From Fimbriiglobus ruber (GTDB lineage: Bacteria > Planctomycetota > Planctomycetia > Gemmatales > Gemmataceae), in assembly GCF_002197845.1 (NCBI RefSeq), contig NZ_NIDE01000001.1, positions 558,001 to 622,000 on the forward strand: DNA of 64,000 nt. The letters run 5' to 3'. A model generated the notes under the pieces. It saw only the letters and a program-made list of their open reading frames with translations. It was not told the DNA's origin and ran no database searches. Positions 62,107 to 64,000 of this stretch are shown here, in pieces. The position numbers were made by a program, and so were the translations under genes. How positions within the stretch are numbered: position 1 is the stretch's first letter; each line of letters begins with the position of its first letter.

Positions 62107-63102
62107 GTGAAAGCCGTCGTATTCGACCAGCCCGGTCCGCCGGAGGACGTTTTGCACGTGCGGGACGTGCCTCAACCCGCACCGGGCAGGGGCGAGGTGC
62201 TGGTGCGGATGATCGCCAGCCCGATCAACCCGTCCGACCTGATGTACGTTCACGGCAACTACGGGCTCAAGCCCAAGTGCCCGGCGACACCCGGGTTCGA
62301 GGGGGTGGGCGTGGTCGAGGCGTCCGGCGGCGGGCTGCTCGGGCGGTTCCTGCGCGGCCGTCGCGTCGTGGTGATGAACGACCGGCGCGGCAACTGGAGC
62401 GAATACACGGTCGCCGCGGCCCGCCAGTGCATCCCGGTGCCGGCCGACCTGTCCGACGAGCAGGCGGCCTCGTTTTTCGTCAACCCGGCCACCGCCGTCG
62501 CGCTGACCCGCCACGTACTCGCGGTGCCGCCGGGCGGGTGGTTGCTCCAAACCGCAGCCGGTAGCGCGCTCGGCAAGATGGTCATCCGGCTCGGCCGGCG
62601 CGATGGCTTCCACACCTTCAACGTCGTCCGCCGTCGCGAACAGGTCGCGGAACTGAAAGCCCTCGGCGCGGACGAAGTCGTTTGCGAAGACGATCCCATC
62701 GAAGACCGGCTCCACGCCGTCACGGGTGGCCTCGGGGCGGCCCACGTCATCGATCCGGTCGGCGGGGCGACTGGGACGCGAGCCATTCGCTGTCTGGCGC
62801 CGGGCGGCCGGGCCGTGTTGTTCGGCCTACTCTCGGGGGAATCGGTCACGCTGGACCCGCGGTTTCTGATCACAGGCAGCAAGTCCGTCCAGGGGTTCTG
62901 GCTCGCGGACTGGGCGAAAAAGCAGGGGATCCTCAAGAAACTCAAGCTCATCCGCCAGATCCGCGGCTTGCTTCGCGAGGGCGTCCTGACCTCCGACATC
63001 GCGGCCACCCACTCACTCGACGAGGTCCGTACCGCCGTCCGCGAAGCAGCGGTCCCGGGGAAGAAGGGAAAGATCCTGCTCCGGATCGCTGCCGGACGGT
63101 AG
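62107..63102 (+). CDS. Medium-chain dehydrogenase/reductase, 2-enoyl reductase-like
   Basis: 331 aa from GTG 62107 (an in-frame GTG at 62074 is the longer choice). Fold: SPINPSDLMYVHGNYG and ATPGFEGVGVVEASG in the catalytic domain, AAGSALGKMVIRLGRRDG as the nucleotide-binding glycine loop, LGAAHVIDPVGGATGTRAIR in the cofactor domain. The lack of catalytic-zinc Cys/His and the INPSD-GNYG pattern point to the enoyl thioester reductase/quinone reductase branch rather than alcohol dehydrogenase. NADPH-dependent reduction of an enoyl or quinone substrate in the cytoplasm is likely. Confidence 0.85.
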   Translation: MKAVVFDQPGPPEDVLHVRDVPQPAPGRGEVLVRMIASPINPSDLMYVHGNYGLKPKCPATPGFEGVGVVEASGGGLLGRFLRGRRVVVMNDRRGNWSEYTVAAARQCIPVPADLSDEQAASFFVNPATAVALTRHVLAVPPGGWLLQTAAGSALGKMVIRLGRRDGFHTFNVVRRREQVAELKALGADEVVCEDDPIEDRLHAVTGGLGAAHVIDPVGGATGTRAIRCLAPGGRAVLFGLLSGESVTLDPRFLITGSKSVQGFWLADWAKKQGILKKLKLIRQIRGLLREGVLTSDIAATHSLDEVRTAVREAAVPGKKGKILLRIAAGR

Positions 63103-63268
63103 AGCACTCACCGGGTCGTTGTCCGTTTTGAGTCCCGGCCGTCAGTGCGTACTCTCCTACTGCACTTGTGCCCTTGTCCGTGTTCTCATAAAAAACGCGG
63201 TATTCGGCGCAATAAGCGCAAAAAATCCGAGCCTTCTCGTTGGATACGGCATCCCGGTATGGGCGGCT
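63103..63268. other. Spacer after the MDR gene
   Basis: No gene seen. ATAAAAAACGCGG and similar A-rich runs precede the palindrome. Confidence 0.4.
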
Positions 63269-63394
63269 ATTTGGAGTGCGGCGCTGTATCGCCGCTTTTG
63301 TTTTTTGGCATTCGGCCCCGAGTCGGCCGTCGTTCCAGACATCAGTGCCTGACCAGAAGAAACAAAAGCGGCGATACAGCGCCGCACTCCAAAT
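63269..63394. repeat. Perfect 35-bp inverted repeat (TGCGGCGCTGTATCGCCGC type)
   Basis: Arms 63269-63303 and 63360-63394 are exact reverse complements with a 56-base loop. The arms contain the core GGCGCTGTATCGCCGC. No transposase is encoded within. MITE/REP-like. Confidence 0.92.
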
Positions 63395-63767
63395 GACGAC
63401 CGGCCGCGGGGAGAACAACGCCTGGAGAAGGAGCCGTGAATACCCGTTTCGCCGCGAATTCTCGTGCCATCAGCTGACATATCGACCACACCTTTGCGGC
63501 GTGAAAATATCGACCAGCATGCGGAAAATCCGGGCTGCGTTCTTCCCGATTCTCGTTGTCCCTAATGCCAACGAGACGATTCGCGCACATTTTCACGACC
63601 CGACCCGGCAAACAACCCGCCTCTCTCTGCGGGCGGCGCCTGTCTTCCCCGGGGCCGTGCCACTATGATTTTCCGTATCGGGTTCGCGCTGCTCCCGCCG
63701 CGGAACCGTCCAACGCCGAAACCGGCCGCCGCCGGACTCCCGCCTCCTTAGTTCTCCGAGACATCCC
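63395..63767. other. 373-bp gap before citrate synthase
   Basis: Short open frames only. Presumably holds the citrate synthase promoter; no clear boxes identified. Confidence 0.4.
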
Positions 63768-64000
63768 ATGAGCAGTGAACCCGAATACCGCCCCGGCCTC
63801 GAAGACGTTCCGGCCGCCAAGTCGGCGGTGAGTTTCATCGACGGCAAGCGGGCGCGGCTGGAGTACCGGGGCATCCCGGTCGAAGTTCTGGCCCGGGAAA
63901 GCTGCTTCGAAGAAACGTCCTGGCTGCTCCTCAAGGGCGAACTCCCGACCCAGCGGCAACTCGCCGAATTCGACCACGGCCTGCGGACCCGCCGGCGGCT
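63768..64000 (+). CDS. gltA: Citrate synthase, N-terminal part (cut by window edge)
   Basis: 77 complete codons from ATG 63768, open to the right edge. GLEDVPAAKSAVSFIDGKRA, LEYRGIPVEVLARESCFEET and SWLLLKGELPTQRQLAEF are the conserved start of citrate synthase (compare xLEYRGxxIexLaexssFeE and LLxGELPt). Only the N-terminal helical part is visible; the catalytic His and Asp lie off the window. A 2-methylcitrate synthase cannot be ruled out. Confidence 0.85.
   Translation, partial: MSSEPEYRPGLEDVPAAKSAVSFIDGKRARLEYRGIPVEVLARESCFEETSWLLLKGELPTQRQLAEFDHGLRTRRR

Overview
This is high-GC bacterial DNA with the protein families of a planctomycete, most likely Gemmataceae. The markers are DUF1549/DUF1553 and DUF1501 proteins, two DUF1559 proteins with type IV pilin-like N-termini, a TIGR02996 'repeat-companion' domain fused to leucine-rich repeats, Ser/Thr kinases fused to other modules, WD40 proteins with a planctomycete-type C-terminal tail, and a hydrazine-synthase-alpha-like cytochrome. 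The genus cannot be fixed from the sequence alone; Fimbriiglobus- or Gemmata-like is a guess.

Layout. 1-3470 (-) is the 5' part of a large LRR-Roc-COR-TIR (Roco) gene cut by the window edge, with 20 nearly identical LRR units. 3701-8843 holds an aminotransferase-fold protein lacking its PLP lysine, a small secreted protein, an ABC-F ATPase and a macrodomain protein. 9136-16257 is a planctomycete cluster (DUF1549/DUF1553, DUF1501, a low-GC membrane protein, a PPC-domain protein), followed by an HzsA-like cytochrome (-). 18392-19979 (-) is a lipoprotein/DUF1559 pair. 20812-24298 has a phosphodiesterase/phosphatase, then a GntR regulator overlapping a TIGR03364-type FAD oxidoreductase. 24363-29338 (-) is a tightly coupled operon: SDR, glucosidase-like GH, membrane protein, methyltransferase. 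30026-39679 has a glycosyltransferase, a purple-acid-phosphatase-like protein, two tandem WD40 paralogues and Der.

39819-43713 is an accessory patch: a small cysteine protein, an LRR gene split by an in-frame stop, a Gemmataceae-type hypothetical, and an integrase remnant next to tRNA-Arg(TCT). 43714-48644 has an amidinotransferase-fold hydrolase and a 1300-aa kinase/beta-helix protein. 49142-52198 is two ISKra4-like elements in tandem, bracketed together by one 9-bp direct repeat. 52363-56628 is an ECF sigma factor, a zinc-finger/kinase/TM/LRR protein, a DUF1559 protein and a lipoprotein. 56718-58106 is an IS4-type transposase. 58131-62003 holds two paralogous secreted proteins; then come an enoyl reductase-like MDR enzyme and the start of citrate synthase at the right edge.

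Intergenic DNA is rich in long perfect inverted repeats of several unrelated families (20396, 29496, 29597, 48672, 63269, plus milder ones at 11570 and 18312), probably dispersed REP/MITE-like elements. The most notable points are the TIR-terminated Roco protein with its homogenised LRR array, the Lys-to-Gln change in the aminotransferase, the tandem IS block, and the sigma factor/fused kinase/pseudopilin/lipoprotein cluster. All functional statements are read from motifs and gene order; no database search was possible.
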